Of a stretch of DNA of 37,615 nucleotides, positions 27,655 to 37,615 are shown piece after piece. The stretch is from Pseudomonadota bacterium. Its GTDB lineage: Bacteria; Pseudomonadota; Gammaproteobacteria; Steroidobacterales; Steroidobacteraceae. Location of the stretch: the NCBI GenBank assembly GCA_021780395.1, contig JAJXYU010000248.1, positions 1-37,615 of the forward strand. The letters are read 5' to 3'. Positions within the stretch are counted from its first letter, which is position 1. Every line of letters starts with the position of its first letter. Both the position numbers and the translations under genes were made by a program. A model generated the notes under the pieces. The model saw nothing but the letters and a program-made list of their open reading frames with translations, was not told where the DNA came from and did no database searches.

Positions 27655-29040
27655 CTAGCGCGCGATCGCGTGCTCGTCCCATCCCCCGCCGAGCGCGGCG
27701 ATCAGCGAGACGCTCGCGGTCAATCGGTTCAGGTGCACGTTGAGCACGGTCTCGCGACTCGCGAGCGTAGTGGTCTGCGCGGTGATCACGCTGCTGTACG
27801 GAACGACCCCGGCCTTGTACTGCTCGAGCGTCAGCGCTTCGGCCTCGCGCGCCTGGGCGAGCGTATTCCTCGCGATCGCCGCCTGGCGCTGCAGGATCCG
27901 CAGCGTCGCCAGATCGTCCTCGACCTGCTGCACGGCGGACAGCACCGTCTGGCGATAGTCGGCGACGCTCGCGTCGTAGGCGGCGCGCGCGGCCGCCGCC
28001 TGGGCACGCAGCAAGCCGCCGGCGAACACGGTTTGCGCGACCTGGGGACCGAGAGCCCAGACCTGATTGGACGCGCGGATCAGCGTCGCGAGCACGCCGC
28101 TCACATAATCGTCCGAGCCCGTGAGCTGCAGCGCAGGGAAGAACGCCGCGCGCGCGACGCCGATCTGCGCGTTCGCGGCGGCGACCCGTCGTTCCGCCTC
28201 GGCGACGTCCGGCCGCCGCTCGAGGAGCGCCGACGGCACGCCCGCCGGAACGACCGGGACCACCGCGGCGAGCGGTGCGGGTGCGACCGAGAATCGTGAC
28301 GGTGGCATACCGAGCAGCACGGCGATCGCATGCACGAGCAGTGCGCGCTGCACACCGGCGTTCACCTGCTGCGACTCGCTCGCGAGCCATTGCGTTCGTG
28401 CGCTGACGACGTCCGCTTCGGCCGCAACCCCGTACCGGTAACGGCTCTCGGTGATCGCGAGCGCCTGACGGTCGGCCGCGACCGTGTCGGCGAGCAGAGC
28501 CACCAGTCGGTCCTGGGCCCGCAGCGCGAAATAATCGGTCGCGAGCTCCGCGCGCACCGACAGCCGGGTCGCCGCGAGCGCCGCGGCCGCGGCCGCGGCC
28601 GACGCCGCGCTGCCCTCGACCTCGCGACGCGTGCGTCCCCAGACGTCGAGGTCCCAGGTACCCGCGAGTCCGGCGGAATTCACCGTGTGCGAACCGGCGA
28701 TCGTCGTCGTGCGATTGCGCCCGAAGCTCGCGGTCACGGTCGGCCAGAATCCGGCGCGCGCCTCGCGGACGAGCGCTCGCGCCTGCGCGACCGCCGCTTC
28801 GGCGGATTCGACCGTCGGGTTCGCCGCACCGGCCTGCCGTTCGAGGCGGTCGAGCACCGGATCGCGGTAGATCCGCCACCACGCCGCGCGCTCGATGCGG
28901 TCGGGCGTGCTCGGCTTCCAGCCCTGGGCCTCGGCATAGTGCCGCCCGACGTCGACCGTCGGCCGTCGATAGTTCGGCCCGACCGCGCACGCGGCCGTCA
29001 CCGCCGTGCACGCCACGATCGTGATCCAACGTGTGCTCAT
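27655..29040 (-). CDS. RND efflux outer-membrane lipoprotein, NodT family
   Basis: 461 aa TolC-like channel that completes the tripartite pump. The N-terminal signal ends in a lipobox-like TAAC with Cys18, followed by AVGPNYRRP, the standard start of NodT/OprM-type lipoproteins. Two outer-membrane efflux repeats follow (about 60-250 and 265-450), with typical WW.IYRDPVLDRL, GTWDLDVWGRTRREVEGS and RRPDVAEAERRVAAANAQIGVARAAFFPAL segments. A long alanine run (about residues 148-160) comes from a CCGCGG repeat. The ATG at 29040 overlaps the upstream RND stop by 4 bases. Last gene of the mdtABC-type operon. Confidence 0.93.
   Translation of the reverse strand: MSTRWITIVACTAVTAACAVGPNYRRPTVDVGRHYAEAQGWKPSTPDRIERAAWWRIYRDPVLDRLERQAGAANPTVESAEAAVAQARALVREARAGFWPTVTASFGRNRTTTIAGSHTVNSAGLAGTWDLDVWGRTRREVEGSAASAAAAAAALAATRLSVRAELATDYFALRAQDRLVALLADTVAADRQALAITESRYRYGVAAEADVVSARTQWLASESQQVNAGVQRALLVHAIAVLLGMPPSRFSVAPAPLAAVVPVVPAGVPSALLERRPDVAEAERRVAAANAQIGVARAAFFPALQLTGSDDYVSGVLATLIRASNQVWALGPQVAQTVFAGGLLRAQAAAARAAYDASVADYRQTVLSAVQQVEDDLATLRILQRQAAIARNTLAQAREAEALTLEQYKAGVVPYSSVITAQTTTLASRETVLNVHLNRLTASVSLIAALGGGWDEHAIAR
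28581..28600 (-). repeat. CCGCGG microsatellite in the NodT-family gene
   Basis: Three full copies plus two bases of the 6-base unit CCGCGG, encoding part of a polyalanine stretch in the outer-membrane lipoprotein. The unit is a multiple of three, so slippage would keep the frame. Confidence 0.7.
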
Positions 29041-32000
29041 ACCCCCGCCTCCGCGGTCCGGCCAGCCGCGAAGCGCGCGCCCCGGCGGCGTCGACCGAGC
29101 CGGCGCACGTACCAGTAGACTACCGGCGTCGTGTACAGCGTCAGCAACTGGCTGACGACGAGTCCACCGACGATCGAGATGCCGAGCGGCCGGTGCAACT
29201 CGGTGCCCTCGCCCGCGGCGACCGCGAGCGGCAGCGCGCCCGCGAGCGCCGCGCACGTCGTCATCATGATCGGCCGGAAGCGCAGGTCGCAGGCGTGCGC
29301 GATCGCGGCGCGCGCGTCCATCCCGAGACGGCGCTCCGCATCGAGCGCGACGTCGACCATCATGATCGCGTTCTTCTTCACGATCCCGATCAGCAGCAGG
29401 ATCCCGAGGAACGCGATCAGGCTGAAATCGGTGCGCGTGACGATCAGCGCGAGCAGGGCACCGAGCCCGGCCGACGGCAGCGTCGACAGGATCGTCAGCG
29501 GCTGACCATAGCTCTCGTAGAGCATCCCGAGGACCACGTAGATCGCGAGCAGCGCGGCCGCGAGCATCAACGGCTGGCTGCGCTCGCTCTGGCGGAACAA
29601 CCGCGCGGTGCCGTATCCGGTTCCGTGGATCGTCACGGGGACGTGAATGCGGGCCATCGTACGCTGGATCGTCGCGAGTGCCTGGCCGAGCGAGACGCCG
29701 TGCGCGAGGTTGAAGGCGATCGTCGTCGAGGCGGAAGTCCCGGTGTGCTCGACGCTGACCGGCGCCGTCGAGGTCGCGAAGTGAGCGAACGCCGCGATCG
29801 GAACGACCGTCTCCCGGCGCGTGCTGACCGCGGGCGCGGTCGAGGTGTTGCCACGACCGGCGTTCGCGAGCGCGTTCGTCGCGAGGTTGCGTGCCGCGTC
29901 GGCGGCGACCGCGGCCGCGGTCGTCGCGGTGGGGGCGCGACCGAGCCCCGTGATCGTCGTCGTGCCCGCGACCGCCTGCGTCGCCTGCGTCCCGCTGACC
30001 GGACTGCCGGCCGTGCTCACGTAGAGTTGCCGCAGCACCGCGGGGTTGCGCTGATACCGCGGCGCGACATCCATCACGACGTGATACTGCTGCGGGCTCT
30101 TCGGATCGTAGATCGTGGATACCGGGGATTGCGCGAACGCGTCGGCCAAGGTCTCGTCGATCTGACTCTCCGTCAAGCCGAGCCGCGACGCCGTGTCCCG
30201 GTCGACGATCACGTCGGATTGCAACCCGCCCGGCTGCAGGTCGCTGTCGACGTCGGTGACCTCGGGCACGTGCTGCAGGGCGACGCGCAGCTTGCGCGAC
30301 CAGTAGCCGAGTTGCTGGAGATTGTCGCCGAGCAGCGTGTACTGGTATTCCGCGTTCGCGGATCGGCCGCCGGCGCCGATGTCCTGCGCCGACTGCAGGA
30401 ACACCCGGACGCCGGGGATGTGGGCGAACTTCGGACGCAGGCGGTCGAGTACCTGCTCGGCCGAGGCGCGCCGCTCGGTGAGCGGCTTCAGCGTGATGCT
30501 CAGCGTCGCCAGTGGCCCTCCGGATGGACCGAACCCGAAGCCGCCGACCGATCCGGCGACGCTCGCCACCGCCGGATCGCGCTCGATGACCGCGGTCACC
30601 TGCTCGAGCTTCGCTTTCATGAAATGGAACGATGCGGTCGCGTCGCCGCGGATCGCGCCGCGCAACTGCCCGGTATCCTCCTGCGGGAAGAACCCCTTCG
30701 GGATCGCGACGTACAGATAGACGTTGAGCCCGATCGTCGCGAGCAACAGCAGGAGCGTCGCGCGCGGATGGTCGAGCGCGACGGTGAGCGAGCGCCGGTA
30801 GCCCTCGCGCAGGCCGTCGAACGCGCGGGCGAAGCCGCGCGCGAACCCGGACGGCGGACGCTCGTGCACTCCCCCGAGGAGTCGCGCGCACATCACCGGC
30901 GTCGTGGTCAGCGAGACCACCAGCGAGATCAGGATCGCGACCGAGAGCGTGTTCGTGAACTCGCTGAACAGCCGCCCGACGATGCCTCCGGCGAATTCGA
31001 ACGGGATGAACACGGCGATCAGGGACAGGCTCATCGCGAGCACCGTGAAACCGACCTCCTGCGCGCCGAGCCGTGCTGCCTCGCGCGGCGCCATGCCCGC
31101 GGCGATGTGCCGCGAGATGTTCTCCATCACGACGATCGCGTCGTCGACGACGAAACCCGTCGCGATCGTGAGGGCCATCAGCGAGAAATTGTCCAGCGAA
31201 TAGCCCAGCAGGTACATCGCCGCGAACGTGCCGACCAGCGACACCGGGACCGCGACCGCCGGGACGAGCGCCGCGCGGTAGCTGCCGATGAACGCGTAGA
31301 CGACCAGGATCACCATCACGACGGCGATCACCAGCGTCTGCTCGATCTGCCGCAGGGAACCGCGGATCGTCACCGAGCGGTCGAATATCACCGCGAGATG
31401 GATCTTCGGATCGATCTCGGCGCGGATCCGCGGCAACGCCCGCTTGATCGCGTCGACCAGCTTGATCACGTTCGCGCCCGGCTGCTGGAACACCAGCACC
31501 GAGACCGCGGGTTTGCCGTCGTAGATCCCGTAAGTGCGGCTGTTCTCGGTCGCGCCGTCATTCATCCCGAGCACCGTCGCGACGTCCGACAGGCGCACGA
31601 CCGAGCCGTTGCGCACCGCGATGATCAGATTGCGGTATTCGCGGGCGGCGCGCGCGTTGTCGTTCGTGGTGATCGTGTAGCGCAGGCCCCCGGCATCGAC
31701 GAAGCCCTTCGGCGAGTTCGCGTTCGCGTTCGAGATCGCCGCGCGCACGTCCTGCAGCCCGATCCCGTACTTCGAGAGCGCGAACGGGTTGACCTCGACC
31801 CGGACCGCCGGCAATGCGCTGCCGCTCACGTTCACGCCACCGACCCCGTCGATCTGCGCGAGTTGCTGCGACACGACCGCGTCGGCCGCATCGTAGATCT
31901 GGCCCTGGGTGAGCACCTTCGAGGTCATCGTGAGCGCGAGCACCGGGAACAGCGAGCTGTTGAGCTTGAAGTAGGTCGGATTGTGGGTCATCGCGGCCGG

Positions 32001-32357
32001 GAGATCCGGCCGCGCCGCCTCGATCGCCGCCTCCACGTCGCGCGCCGCCGCGTTCAGGCTGCGGTCGAGCCCGAAGGTGAGCTGGATGGTCGTCTGACCG
32101 ATGCTGCTCGTCGAGGTCATGTCGTCGACGTCGGCGATGGCGCCGAGCCGCCGCTCGAGCGGGGTCGCGACGGTCCGCGCCATCACCTGCGGGCTCGCGC
32201 CGGGAAGCGACGCCGACACGAACACCGCGGGGACGTCGATGTTCGGCAGCGGCGCGACCGGCAACAGCACGAACGCCGCGATGCCCGCGATCGCGATCGC
32301 GACGGTCAGCAAGGTGGTCGCGACCGGGCGCTCGATGAACGGCGCCGAGAAGTTCAT
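29037..32357 (-). CDS. mdtC: RND multidrug efflux inner-membrane subunit, MdtC-like
   Basis: 1106 aa, proton-driven drug transporter with 12 membrane helices. It opens [17 protein letters not shown], has the TM4 proton-relay pair D405-D406 in [13 protein letters not shown], the C-terminal [12 protein letters not shown] lysine, and RFRPIMMTT. The length exceeds the usual 1020-1050 because of an Ala/Thr/Gly-rich insert at residues 781-848 in the second large periplasmic loop; the neighbouring MdtB-like subunit has only eight residues there. ATG at 32357 overlaps the mdtB stop (ATGA), and the stop overlaps the NodT-family gene. In E. coli MdtB and MdtC form a heterotrimer that exports bile salts, novobiocin and similar compounds; substrates here are inferred. 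Confidence 0.93.
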   Translation of the reverse strand: MNFSAPFIERPVATTLLTVAIAIAGIAAFVLLPVAPLPNIDVPAVFVSASLPGASPQVMARTVATPLERRLGAIADVDDMTSTSSIGQTTIQLTFGLDRSLNAAARDVEAAIEAARPDLPAAMTHNPTYFKLNSSLFPVLALTMTSKVLTQGQIYDAADAVVSQQLAQIDGVGGVNVSGSALPAVRVEVNPFALSKYGIGLQDVRAAISNANANSPKGFVDAGGLRYTITTNDNARAAREYRNLIIAVRNGSVVRLSDVATVLGMNDGATENSRTYGIYDGKPAVSVLVFQQPGANVIKLVDAIKRALPRIRAEIDPKIHLAVIFDRSVTIRGSLRQIEQTLVIAVVMVILVVYAFIGSYRAALVPAVAVPVSLVGTFAAMYLLGYSLDNFSLMALTIATGFVVDDAIVVMENISRHIAAGMAPREAARLGAQEVGFTVLAMSLSLIAVFIPFEFAGGIVGRLFSEFTNTLSVAILISLVVSLTTTPVMCARLLGGVHERPPSGFARGFARAFDGLREGYRRSLTVALDHPRATLLLLLATIGLNVYLYVAIPKGFFPQEDTGQLRGAIRGDATASFHFMKAKLEQVTAVIERDPAVASVAGSVGGFGFGPSGGPLATLSITLKPLTERRASAEQVLDRLRPKFAHIPGVRVFLQSAQDIGAGGRSANAEYQYTLLGDNLQQLGYWSRKLRVALQHVPEVTDVDSDLQPGGLQSDVIVDRDTASRLGLTESQIDETLADAFAQSPVSTIYDPKSPQQYHVVMDVAPRYQRNPAVLRQLYVSTAGSPVSGTQATQAVAGTTTITGLGRAPTATTAAAVAADAARNLATNALANAGRGNTSTAPAVSTRRETVVPIAAFAHFATSTAPVSVEHTGTSASTTIAFNLAHGVSLGQALATIQRTMARIHVPVTIHGTGYGTARLFRQSERSQPLMLAAALLAIYVVLGMLYESYGQPLTILSTLPSAGLGALLALIVTRTDFSLIAFLGILLLIGIVKKNAIMMVDVALDAERRLGMDARAAIAHACDLRFRPIMMTTCAALAGALPLAVAAGEGTELHRPLGISIVGGLVVSQLLTLYTTPVVYWYVRRLGRRRRGARFAAGRTAEAGV

Positions 32358-35300
32358 CGCGCCTCCTGCGGTCTCGCGCCGGTCCCCGCACCGCGTGCCG
32401 CACGCCGGCCGCGCGCGAGCCGGTCGAACGCGAGGTAGATCACCGGCGTCGTGAACAGCGTCAGTGCCTGGCTCACCAGCAGGCCACCGACGATCGCTAT
32501 GCCGAGCGGCCGCCGCAGCTCCGCGCCGTAGCCACCACCGAGGATCAACGGCAGCGCGCCGAACATCGCGGCGACCGTCGTCATCATGATCGGCCGGAAT
32601 CGCAGCATGCAGGCCTGGCGGATCGCCTCGGCTGCGCCGAGGCCCTGGCGTCGCTCGGCATCGATCGCGAAATCGATCATCAGGATCGCGTTCTTCTTCA
32701 CGATCCCGATCAGCAGCACGATGCCGATCAACGCGATGATGGTCAGATCGTGCCCGGTGAGCATCAGCGCGAGCAGCGCGCCGACGCCGGCAGACGGCAA
32801 GGTCGAGAGGATCGTGATCGGATGCACGAAGCTCTCGTACAGCACGCCGAGCACGATGTACATCACCAGAACCGCCGCAAGCAGCAGCAGGAGTTCGTTG
32901 CTGAGGTTGTTGCGGAACGCGAGCGCGGCGCCCTGGAAGGTGGTGTGCACGCTCGCGGGCAGGCCGATCGCGCGTTCGCTCCGGGTGATCGCTTCGACCG
33001 CCGCGCCGAGCGATGCGCCGGGCGCGAGGTTGAACGAGACCGTCGCCGCGGGGAACTGGCCGAGGTGATCGATGCGCAGCGGCTCCGTGCCGACCGATAC
33101 CCGCGCGATCGCCGATAGCGGCACCTGTCCGCCGCCCGCCGACGGCAGATAGAGCGTACCGAGCGAATCGATCGTCGGAAACGCCGTCGGCGCGGCCTGC
33201 AGGATCACCCGGTACTGGTTCGACTGCGTGAAGATCGTCGACACGATGCGCTGCCCGAACGCGTCGTAGAGCGCGTTGTCGACCGTGCCGACGCTGATTC
33301 CGAGGCGCGCGGCGGTGTCGCGATCGATCGTGATCCGGGCGGCCAGGCCATCGTTCTGCTGATCGCTCGAGACATCGCGCAGCACCGGGCGTTCGCGCAA
33401 TGCGGCGACCAGGCGCGGCGTCCACTCGGCGAGGGTCGCCGCGTCGGCGCTGCCGAGCGCGAAGTGATAGTCCGCCGGGCTCAGGGTGGAGTCGAGCGTG
33501 AGGTCCTGGGCCGGTCGCGCGTACAGTTCGATCCCGGTGACACCGGCGGTCTCCGCACGCAGGCGTTGTGCGACCGCGGCCGCGCTCGCGTGGCGGATCC
33601 CGAGCGGCTTGAGGTTGATCAGCAGCCGTCCGCTGTCGAGGGTCGCATTCGTCGAGTCGACCCCGATGGTGGACGACAGGCTCGCGACGTCGGGATCCTT
33701 CAGAATCGCCTGCGCGAGCGCGCGTTGCCGGCGCGCCATCCCCGCGTAGGATACGTTGTCGCCGGCCTTCGATACGCCCTCGATCAGGCCGATGTCCTGC
33801 TCGGGGAAGAACCCCTTCGGCACGAGGACGTAGAGCAGCGCGGTCAACGCGAGCGTCGCGAACGCGACGATCAGGGTCGCGCGCTGTCGCGCGAGCACCC
33901 AGTCGAGCGCCCGGCCGTACGCGCCGAGGAGCCGTTCGTACCAGCCCGGCGCGGCCGCCGGGCGGGCGGCATCCGGACCGGATGCCGCATCGGGACCGCG
34001 TGGCCGCAACATCCGCGCGCACAGCATCGGCACCAGGGTGAGCGATACGACGGCCGACAGCAGGATCGTGACCGCGAGCGTGACCGCGAACTCGCGGAAC
34101 AGGCGACCGACGACGTCCTGCATGAACAGCAGCGGGATCAGTACCGCGATCAGCGAGATCGTCAGCGAGATGATCGTGAAGCCGATCTGTCCGGCGCCGC
34201 GCAGGGCCGCCTCGCGGGCGCTCGCACCGGTCTCGAGGTATCGCGAGACGTTCTCGATCATCACGATCGCATCGTCGACGACGAAGCCGGTCGCGACGGT
34301 CAGCGCCATCAACGACAGGTTGTTCAGGCTGAATCCGGCGAGCTCCATCACCGCGAACGTCCCGATCAGCGACAGCGGGACCGACAGGCTCGGGATCAGC
34401 GTGGCTGGCAGGTCCCGGAGGAACCCGTAGATCACCAGAACGACGAGCACGACCGCGAGGATCATCTCGAATTGCACGTCGTGCACCGACGCTTCGATCG
34501 TCTTCGTCCGGTCGGTGAGCACGGCGACCTGGACGCCCGCCGGCATCGAGGCACGCAGCGACGGGAGGATCGCCTCGATCCGCCGCACGACGTCGACGAC
34601 GTTCGCGGCCGGCTGACGCCTCACGTTCAGGATCAGCGCGCGCTCGGTGTTCATCCACCCGCCGAGCTGGGTGTTCTCGGCGCTGTCGACGAGCGTGGCG
34701 ACGTCGCGCAGGCGCACGGCGGCACCGTTCCGGTACGCGATGATGATCTTGCCGTACGCCGCCGCATCCTCCAGTTGATCGTTCGTGTCGATCGTGTACG
34801 CGCGCGAGCGGCCGTCGATCGTTCCCTTCGGACCGTTCTGGTTCGCGACCGCGATCGTCGTGCGCAGGTCGTCGAGATTCAGCCCGCGCGCCGCGAGCGC
34901 GCGCGGGTTGACGATCACCCGGACCGCCGGCCGCTCGCCGCCGCCGATGCTGACGACGCCGACGCCGCGAAGCTGCGAGATCTTCTGGGCGATCCGCGTG
35001 TCGGCGAGGTCCTCGACCTCGGTCAGCGGCATCACCTTGGACGTGATCCCGAGCGTCAGGATCGGCGCATCCGCCGGATTGACCTTCACGTAGATCGGTG
35101 GCGCCGGCAGGTCCTGGGGCAGCAGCGCCTGCGCGGCCGCGAGGGCTGCCTGGACCTCCTGCTCGGCGACGTCGATCGACAGCGACAGGTCGAACTTCAG
35201 CGTGATCATCGAGGCGCCGGCCGAACTGGTCGAGTACATCTCGGTGAGGCCGGCCATCTGGCCGAGCTGCTTTTCGAGCGGCGAGGTGATCGCGGAGGTG

Positions 35301-35476
35301 ACGACGTCGGGACTCGCGCCCGGATCGAAGGTCTGTACCTGGATCGTCGGGTACGCGACGTCCGGCAGCGCCGAGAGCGGCAGCACGCGGTAGGCGATCA
35401 ACCCGAGCGCGAGGATCGCCGCCATCAGCAGCGTCGTCGCGACGGGGCGCTCGATGAACGGACGCGACGGATTCAT
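32354..35476 (-). CDS. mdtB: RND multidrug efflux inner-membrane subunit, MdtB-like
   Basis: 1040 aa, standard RND length with 12 membrane helices and two large periplasmic loops. [20 protein letters not shown] at the N-terminus, the proton-relay D401-D402 in [13 protein letters not shown], and [13 protein letters not shown] with the conserved lysine are intact, as is the [10 protein letters not shown] block. It is a paralogue of the next gene and sits in the MdtB position after the adaptor. ATG at 35476, 25 bases past the adaptor stop; the stop overlaps mdtC by 4 bases. No baeSR-type two-component genes lie in the window, so regulation is unknown. Confidence 0.94.
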   Translation of the reverse strand: MNPSRPFIERPVATTLLMAAILALGLIAYRVLPLSALPDVAYPTIQVQTFDPGASPDVVTSAITSPLEKQLGQMAGLTEMYSTSSAGASMITLKFDLSLSIDVAEQEVQAALAAAQALLPQDLPAPPIYVKVNPADAPILTLGITSKVMPLTEVEDLADTRIAQKISQLRGVGVVSIGGGERPAVRVIVNPRALAARGLNLDDLRTTIAVANQNGPKGTIDGRSRAYTIDTNDQLEDAAAYGKIIIAYRNGAAVRLRDVATLVDSAENTQLGGWMNTERALILNVRRQPAANVVDVVRRIEAILPSLRASMPAGVQVAVLTDRTKTIEASVHDVQFEMILAVVLVVLVIYGFLRDLPATLIPSLSVPLSLIGTFAVMELAGFSLNNLSLMALTVATGFVVDDAIVMIENVSRYLETGASAREAALRGAGQIGFTIISLTISLIAVLIPLLFMQDVVGRLFREFAVTLAVTILLSAVVSLTLVPMLCARMLRPRGPDAASGPDAARPAAAPGWYERLLGAYGRALDWVLARQRATLIVAFATLALTALLYVLVPKGFFPEQDIGLIEGVSKAGDNVSYAGMARRQRALAQAILKDPDVASLSSTIGVDSTNATLDSGRLLINLKPLGIRHASAAAVAQRLRAETAGVTGIELYARPAQDLTLDSTLSPADYHFALGSADAATLAEWTPRLVAALRERPVLRDVSSDQQNDGLAARITIDRDTAARLGISVGTVDNALYDAFGQRIVSTIFTQSNQYRVILQAAPTAFPTIDSLGTLYLPSAGGGQVPLSAIARVSVGTEPLRIDHLGQFPAATVSFNLAPGASLGAAVEAITRSERAIGLPASVHTTFQGAALAFRNNLSNELLLLLAAVLVMYIVLGVLYESFVHPITILSTLPSAGVGALLALMLTGHDLTIIALIGIVLLIGIVKKNAILMIDFAIDAERRQGLGAAEAIRQACMLRFRPIMMTTVAAMFGALPLILGGGYGAELRRPLGIAIVGGLLVSQALTLFTTPVIYLAFDRLARGRRAARGAGTGARPQEAR

Positions 35477-35501
35477 CGGCGACGCGATCCGGATCCCCCG
35501 A

Positions 35502-36704
35502 TCAGGACCCGGCGCCGCGCCATTGCACGGTCGCGCCGTCGCGCAATCGGTCCCCGCCTTCGGTCACGACGCGCATTCCGGGCACGAGACCCTGGGTGGC
35601 GACGACCTCGTGATCGGACGCGGGCCCGAGCACGATCGGACGCACCGACACCCGGCGATGCGCGTCGACGACGTAGACGAAGGTCCCCGGAACGCCCTTC
35701 GGCGCGCCGCGCTGCACCGCGGTGTCGGGAATCAGCACCTGTCCGTGCAGTACCTTCTCGAGGAGGCGCACGTTCACGAACTGGTTCGGGAACAGGCGTT
35801 CGTGCCGGTTGGCGAACGACGCCCGCAGCTTCACGGTCCCGGTCGCCGGATCGATCTGGTTGTCGACCGTGAGCAGCACGCCGGTCGCGAGACGGGTGTC
35901 GCCGCTGCGGTCGTACACGTCGACCTCGAGCTTGCGCCCGCCGTGCATCGCTTCCAGCACCCCGTCGACGTCGTCCTCGGGGATCGCGAAGATCGCCGAG
36001 ATCGGGCGCATCTGCGTGATCACGACGATCCCGTTCGCATCGCCCGGCGTCACGTAGTTGCCGGCATCGACCTGCCGCAGGCCCACGCGGCCGGTGATCG
36101 GTGCGACGATGTGGGCGTAGTTCACGTTGAGTTCGGCGGTGCGCACCTGGGCACGGTCGCCCTCGACCGTGCCGATGGCTTGGTCGACGAGCGCCTTCTG
36201 CGTGTCGAGCTGCTGGCGCGAGACCGCGTTGCGGGTGATCAACGCGCGATAGCGCGCGAGATCGCGGCGCGCGTTCGCGAGCAGCGCGGCGTCCCGGTCG
36301 AGCGACGCCCGCGCGAGCGCGAGCGCCGCCTCGAACGGTCGCGGATCGACCTGCGCGAGGAACTCGCCGGTGTGCACCGTCTCGCCCTCGGCGAAGCCGA
36401 TTCGCTCGAGTTCGCCGCTGACCTGGGGATGCACGGTCACGGTCGCGAACGGCGTGATGGTGCCGAGCGCCGGGATCCAGATCGGCACGTCGCCGCGCCG
36501 CACGGTCGCGACTTCCACCGGTACCGGGCCTTTCGGCCCCAGGGGTCCGCGACCGAACCGCGCAGCGCCGCCGCGCCAGCGGTGCACCGCGACGAGGATC
36601 AGCGCGAGCAGCAAGACGACGACGACCGGCCAGAGCCAGGGGCGCCGGCGGCGCGATGGCGGCGGAGGATCCGAACTCGGCGGGAGGGCTTGCGGTTCGG
36701 TCAC
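35502..36704 (-). CDS. mdtA: RND efflux periplasmic adaptor, MdtA-like
   Basis: 400 aa membrane-fusion protein linking the RND pump to the outer-membrane channel. A Pro-rich N-terminus and one membrane helix or signal (about 22-40) lead to a lipoyl half ([36 protein letters not shown]), an alpha-hairpin (about 120-180), the second lipoyl half ([20 protein letters not shown]), then beta-barrel and membrane-proximal domains. [20 protein letters not shown] is typical of MdtA. The start is a GTG at 36704 with GGAATTC just upstream; no in-frame ATG fits. First gene of adaptor-RND-RND-channel, all closely packed. Confidence 0.92.
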   Translation of the reverse strand: MTEPQALPPSSDPPPPSRRRRPWLWPVVVVLLLALILVAVHRWRGGAARFGRGPLGPKGPVPVEVATVRRGDVPIWIPALGTITPFATVTVHPQVSGELERIGFAEGETVHTGEFLAQVDPRPFEAALALARASLDRDAALLANARRDLARYRALITRNAVSRQQLDTQKALVDQAIGTVEGDRAQVRTAELNVNYAHIVAPITGRVGLRQVDAGNYVTPGDANGIVVITQMRPISAIFAIPEDDVDGVLEAMHGGRKLEVDVYDRSGDTRLATGVLLTVDNQIDPATGTVKLRASFANRHERLFPNQFVNVRLLEKVLHGQVLIPDTAVQRGAPKGVPGTFVYVVDAHRRVSVRPIVLGPASDHEVVATQGLVPGMRVVTEGGDRLRDGATVQWRGAGS

Positions 36705-36880
36705 CGCGAATTCCGGGGCGTACGCTGCGTGGTCATTTCGTGTGGGCTCGCGGCACGCGCGGTCCGGGCGCGACCGGCCGACACTTTAACCGAAATCGTC
36801 GCGCAGCCGCGCGCCGCTTCGTGTATTTTTGTCAAGGAACCGTGAACGCGCGCGCCCCGCGCCGCTCGCGGGAGACGGTG

Positions 36881-37615
36881 ATGATCAGGCGCACTCTTCC
36901 AGCGATTTTGTTGCTCGCAGCCACGCTGACGATGCATCCGTCGGTGAGCCGCGCGGCGACGGCCGTGCGGCGCGACGCGGCGGTGCGCCGACTGTTCCTC
37001 GCGGCGATGGACCGGGTCGAATACGGCGCCCCCGACGCGCCGGACCCGCCGGCGCTCGCCCGCTACCCACTCTACGAGTACCTGGTCGCCGCGCGCCTGC
37101 AGCGCGACCTCGCGGCCGCGCCGGGGCGGGCGACGGATGCGCGGATCTCGAGGTTCCTCGACGCGCATGCGCACGAACCGGTCACCTACGCGCTGCGGCG
37201 GGATTGGCTGCTGAGCCTCGCGGCGCGCGGCCGATGGCGAACGTTCCTGCCGCTCGCCGCGTCGTCGGCGGACCCGCGGGTCGCCTGCGATCGGCTCGCC
37301 GGACGAATCGCGTCCGGCGTCGATCCGGTCGATCTGCCCGCGCAGGCGATCGCCCGCTGGCTCGACCCCCGCGCGCAACCCCCGGAATGCGATCCGGTGA
37401 TCGCATGGCTGCAGCGCCGCGGGTTCCTGACCGAGGATTTGCGCGAACAACGCGTGCGGGCAGCGCTCGAGGCCGGGGATCCGCGCCTCGCGCTGCAATT
37501 TGCCGAGCGTTTGCCCGCCGGGCGTGCCGCGCCGCTTCGCCTGTGGGCCCGATTGCTCGAAACGCCGCGACCGGTGCTCGAATCGCTCGCCGCCGACCCG
37601 CGCCGCGACGCGCCG
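36881..37615 (+). CDS. slt: Soluble lytic murein transglycosylase, N-terminal part (partial)
   Basis: The first 245 codons are present; the reading frame is open to the window edge. A signal peptide (hydrophobic about 6-20, cleavage near SRAA) is followed by the superhelical U-domain of Slt70: YPLYEYLVAARLQRDL, ISRFLDAHAHEPVTYALRRDWLLSLAARGRWRTFL and PECDPVIAWLQRRGFLTEDLREQRVRAALEAGDPRLALQFAERLP. This domain forms the ring that threads glycan strands; the catalytic C-domain with its glutamate lies beyond the end, so activity cannot be confirmed. ATG at 36881 has GGGAGA five bases upstream; an adjacent GTG (36878) is an alternative. It diverges from the efflux operon across a 176-base gap. Confidence 0.88.
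   Translation, partial: MIRRTLPAILLLAATLTMHPSVSRAATAVRRDAAVRRLFLAAMDRVEYGAPDAPDPPALARYPLYEYLVAARLQRDLAAAPGRATDARISRFLDAHAHEPVTYALRRDWLLSLAARGRWRTFLPLAASSADPRVACDRLAGRIASGVDPVDLPAQAIARWLDPRAQPPECDPVIAWLQRRGFLTEDLREQRVRAALEAGDPRLALQFAERLPAGRAAPLRLWARLLETPRPVLESLAADPRRDAP

Noticed and set aside
27655..30891. A 1078-codon minus-strand frame suggesting the channel is fused to upstream sequence
   Set aside because: The upstream half reads mdtC in the wrong frame; the lipoprotein signal at 29040 marks the real start.
29037..34658. A single 1873-codon minus-strand frame suggesting a giant RND fusion
   Set aside because: The part upstream of 32357 is an out-of-frame reading of mdtB. The true second pump subunit starts at the ATG at 32357, coupled to the mdtB stop.
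29031..35872. Very long plus-strand open frames (29031-32438 and 33464-35872) opposite the RND genes
   Set aside because: Antisense shadows rich in Arg, Asp and His repeats with no recognisable domain; the minus-strand RND, channel and adaptor genes explain the region.
36830..36835. A perfect TTGACA on the minus strand upstream of the efflux operon
   Set aside because: No acceptable -10 box follows at 15-19 bases (the sequence there is GC only), so I do not call a promoter, though an activator-dependent promoter cannot be excluded.

Overview
The window is a GC-rich (about two-thirds or more G+C by eye), almost fully coding stretch of a Gammaproteobacterium chromosome. The gene content and order (rhodanese next to pcm, kdkA-waaA, groES-groEL, a DsbD-type gene then aroQ-accB-accC-prmA, dusB-fis-purH-purD, and an mdtABC-type efflux operon) resemble the Xanthomonadales / Nevskiales / Steroidobacterales part of the class. 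That placement is inference; there is no rRNA to confirm it. I see no tRNA, rRNA, insertion sequence, phage gene or CRISPR array, and no gene-free gap longer than about 180 bases.

Layout. 1-132: 3' end of a membrane H+-pyrophosphatase gene. 233-2201 (minus): cysK-cysE, the two cysteine biosynthesis enzymes in one unit. 2330-4627 (minus): a membrane-anchored PAS-GGDEF-EAL cyclic-di-GMP protein. 4798-5771 (plus): pcm and a one-domain rhodanese, meeting the minus-strand Kdo genes kdkA-waaA (5765-7878). 7939-8349 (plus): a DUF6165 protein. 8394-11570 (minus): glnE and a small CHCC zinc-finger protein. 11738-14571 (plus): a lower-GC pair, a secreted Sel1-repeat protein coupled to a Tat-exported phospholipase C; this is the most accessory-looking part. 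14639-16631 (minus): groES-groEL with a terminator, a heat-shock-type promoter and a degenerate CIRCE operator. 16783-27606 (plus): a long run of housekeeping genes, namely an orphan DsbD-alpha domain, a TlpA-like thioredoxin, aroQ, accB, accC, prmA, a DUF3426 zinc-ribbon protein, dusB, fis, purH, purD and a secreted PEBP-family protein, many with 4-base ATGA overlaps. 27655-36704 (minus): a tripartite RND efflux operon (adaptor, two RND subunits, outer-membrane lipoprotein). 36881-end (plus): the 5' part of a soluble lytic transglycosylase gene.

How the genes work together. Most of the window is core metabolism and envelope maintenance: cysteine, chorismate, fatty acid and purine synthesis, protein folding and repair, nitrogen control, LPS inner core and drug efflux. 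I did not find a clear-cut new defence or mobile system. The features most worth a second look are: the DsbD-alpha/TlpA pair, which lacks the membrane reductase domain; the low-GC Sel1-phospholipase C pair; a roughly 64-residue low-complexity insert in the second RND pump subunit; the dual heat-shock control signals upstream of groES; an in-frame 18-base repeat in the DUF3426 gene; and strong enrichment of the octamer GCGATCGC.
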